A DNA stretch of 64,000 bases from Actinokineospora spheciospongiae (GTDB taxonomy: Bacteria > Actinomycetota > Actinomycetes > Mycobacteriales > Pseudonocardiaceae). This document shows, one piece after another, positions 62,320-64,000 of the stretch (position 1 is its first letter; each line of letters starts with the position of its first letter). The DNA is taken from positions 1 to 64,000 of the forward strand of contig NZ_AYXG01000004.1 in the NCBI RefSeq assembly GCF_000564855.1, read 5' to 3'. A model generated the notes under the pieces. The model searched no databases, was not told where the DNA came from, and saw only the letters and a list, made by a program, of their open reading frames with translations. The translations under genes were made by a program, and so were the position numbers.

Positions 62320-64000
62320 ATGACCCCGACCCCCGCCCTGCGGCGCTCGGCCGCGCGCACTCTGCTGCGGCTGTGGCCGCTGATCCGACCCGTACGCGTG
62401 CACATGATCACGGCGGTGTGCGCTGCCGTCTTTGCAACGGGGGCCAGCCTGACCATCCCGTTGGTGCTCAAGTGGATGGTCGATGGGCCGGTGTCCACCG
62501 GCGACCTCGCCGGCGTGTGGGCGGGCGGCGCGGTGTTGCTGCTGATGGGCGGTGCGGAAGCGGTACTGGCCGGGCTGCGGCGCTGGGTGCTGGCCCGGCC
62601 GCTCGCACGGGTCGAGGCCTCGTTCCGCGCCCTGCTGCACGCGCGCCTGCAACGGGTGCCCATGGCCTTCCACGACCGGTGGTCGTCGGGCCAGCTGCTG
62701 TCCCGGGTCACCAGCGACCTCAACCAAATCCGAATGTTCCTGTCGTTCCCGCTGATGTACCTGGTGGTCAACGGCACAACCATCCTGGGCGGCTACGCGA
62801 TCCTGCTGGCCCAGCGGTGGACTCTGGGCATGGTGCTGCTGGCCCCGGTGGTCCCGCTGCTGGTGCTCTGCGCCGTGTTCGAGTCCCGGTACCTGGTGGC
62901 CTCGCTGCGGGCGCAGGACCAGAGCGGGGACTTGGCCACCGCCGTAGAGGAGTCGGTCCTGGGCATTCGGATCATCAAGGGCTTCGGCCGCCAGCGCCAT
63001 CAGATCGACACCCTGGTCGGATTGGCCGGTCGGATCCGCGACACCGAACTGGACAAGGCGCGGCAGCTGGCGGTGGTCCGCGCCGCCAGCGCCCTGCTCC
63101 CCGAACTCGCGCTCGGTGCGGCACTGGTGATCGGCGTGGCGCAGGTCGCGGGCGGCGACCTGTCAGCGGGCACGCTTGTCGCCTTCTTGACCACGGCCCT
63201 GGCACTGCGCTGGCCCGTCGAGTCGATCGGATCGCTGCTGGCGATGGGCAACGAGGCCGCCGCCGCGACCCAGCGCTGCTTCGAGGTGCTGGACGAGCCC
63301 GAGGAAGGGGAGCGGGAGCCGAAGCCGACTGCCGTCACCACCACCCGGACCGGACCCGGCGAGCTGGTGTTCGAGGGCGTTGAGTTCCGCTACCCGGATG
63401 CCCTCGCCGGTTCCCCGCCCGTCCTGCGCGGAGTGGACCTGCGCGTCCGGGCGGGTGAGACGGTGGCAGTCGTGGGCGCGACCGGCTGCGGCAAGACGAC
63501 CCTCACCGCGCTCGTCACCCGGATGCACGACCCGACCGGCGGGCGGATCCTGCTCGACGGCGTCGACATCACCGACATGCCGCGCGAGCGGCTGCGGACC
63601 GAGGTCGCCGTCGCCTTCGAGGAGGCCACCCTGTTCGCCACCACCGTCGCCGACAACGTCCTGCTCGGCGGCGACGGGCTCGGCGAGGCAGACATGTGGT
63701 CCGCGCTGGAGGTGGCGCAGGCCGCCGCGTTCGTCGCCGCCCTCCCGCAGGGCGCGCGGACCGAGGTCGGGGAGCGGGGGTCTCGCCTGTCGGGCGGCCA
63801 GCGGCAACGGCTGGCGCTCTCCCGCGCCATCATCGCCCGCCCGCGCTACCTGGTCCTCGACGACTTCCTCTCGGCGCTCGACATCCGCACCGAGGTACTG
63901 GTCGAGGCAGCCCTGCACGACGTGCTGGCCGACACCACGGCCCTGGTTATCGCCCACCGCCCCTCGACGGTGCTGTTGGCCGACCGCGTGGCACTGCTCT
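62320..64000 (+). CDS. ABC exporter, fused permease-ATPase (right end cut)
   Basis: The first 560 residues are in the window and the frame is still open at the edge. The N-terminal half has six membrane helices (from VHMITAVCAAVFATGASL), then NBD motifs: Walker A VGATGCGKTTL (about 385), signature LSGGQRQRL (about 490), Walker B YLVLDDFLSALD (about 509) and an H-loop IAHRPST. ATG 62320 follows the CapW-like gene by 13 nt with a weak GAGTAGG site. Type IV (MsbA-like) exporter half, probably secreting the nucleoside product. A second half-transporter may follow beyond the edge. Confidence 0.9.
   Translation, partial: MTPTPALRRSAARTLLRLWPLIRPVRVHMITAVCAAVFATGASLTIPLVLKWMVDGPVSTGDLAGVWAGGAVLLLMGGAEAVLAGLRRWVLARPLARVEASFRALLHARLQRVPMAFHDRWSSGQLLSRVTSDLNQIRMFLSFPLMYLVVNGTTILGGYAILLAQRWTLGMVLLAPVVPLLVLCAVFESRYLVASLRAQDQSGDLATAVEESVLGIRIIKGFGRQRHQIDTLVGLAGRIRDTELDKARQLAVVRAASALLPELALGAALVIGVAQVAGGDLSAGTLVAFLTTALALRWPVESIGSLLAMGNEAAAATQRCFEVLDEPEEGEREPKPTAVTTTRTGPGELVFEGVEFRYPDALAGSPPVLRGVDLRVRAGETVAVVGATGCGKTTLTALVTRMHDPTGGRILLDGVDITDMPRERLRTEVAVAFEEATLFATTVADNVLLGGDGLGEADMWSALEVAQAAAFVAALPQGARTEVGERGSRLSGGQRQRLALSRAIIARPRYLVLDDFLSALDIRTEVLVEAALHDVLADTTALVIAHRPSTVLLADRVALL

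Overview
The window is uniformly high-GC DNA with strong G/C third positions, many 4-nt ATGA/GTGA gene overlaps and frequent GTG starts. This points to an antibiotic-producing actinomycete. The combination of a bicyclomycin locus, a capuramycin-type locus and a DUF2397-2399 Wadjet system fits Pseudonocardiales (Amycolatopsis/Actinokineospora/Saccharothrix-like). That placement is inference; no rRNA or other marker gene is present.

Layout. 1-1400: one small gene and decayed remnants. 1443-10985: a complete bicyclomycin-type cluster: divergent SARP regulator, cyclodipeptide synthase bcmA, 2OG oxygenases bcmB and bcmC, P450 bcmD, 2OG oxygenases bcmE, bcmF and bcmG, and an MFS exporter. 11099-13027: a gene 5' stub and two broken insertion sequences. 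13047-31946: a DNA-conflict island: sbcC-sbcD on the minus strand, then on the plus strand an unfamiliar four-gene operon (HTH-like protein, Cas4/RecB-like Fe-S nuclease, unknown 503-aa protein, SF1 helicase) followed by a four-gene Wadjet system (jetABCD). 32393-33778: tyrosine integrase framed by paired 9-bp sites, ending at a displaced 3' fragment of tRNA-Pro(GGG). 34272-38349: small protein, ECF-like sigma factor, and a large protein whose C-terminal two thirds is a Cas3-type helicase without its HD nuclease, followed by one orphan type I-E-like CRISPR repeat. 38590-40891: phoU pseudogene, unreadable DNA, broken IS5-family transposase. 40983 to the right edge: a second biosynthetic cluster.

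The right-hand cluster encodes the signature steps of capuramycin-type nucleosides (MraY/translocase I inhibitors): a CapA-like UMP dioxygenase, a CapH-like SHMT-fold transaldolase, a Cap15-like SelA-fold monooxygenase-decarboxylase (uridine-5'-carboxamide formation), a CapW-like class C beta-lactamase-fold amide synthase, an FkbM methyltransferase, a second methyltransferase, an NRPS, a glycosyltransferase, an APH-type phosphotransferase (likely self-resistance) and an ABC exporter. Unusually it also carries NDP-hexose 2,3-dehydratase and 3-ketoreductase genes (2-deoxysugar logic), a VioC/AsnO-like hydroxylase, and a three-subunit molybdenum hydroxylase split over both strands. The product is therefore probably a new deoxysugar-bearing member of the family. 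The cluster runs off the right edge.

Functions are assigned from motifs, gene order and recalled family knowledge; no database search was run. The strongest calls are the bcm cluster, Wadjet, SbcCD and the Cap15/CapH/CapA/CapW set. The least certain are the small hypothetical genes, regulatory sites and pseudogene limits.
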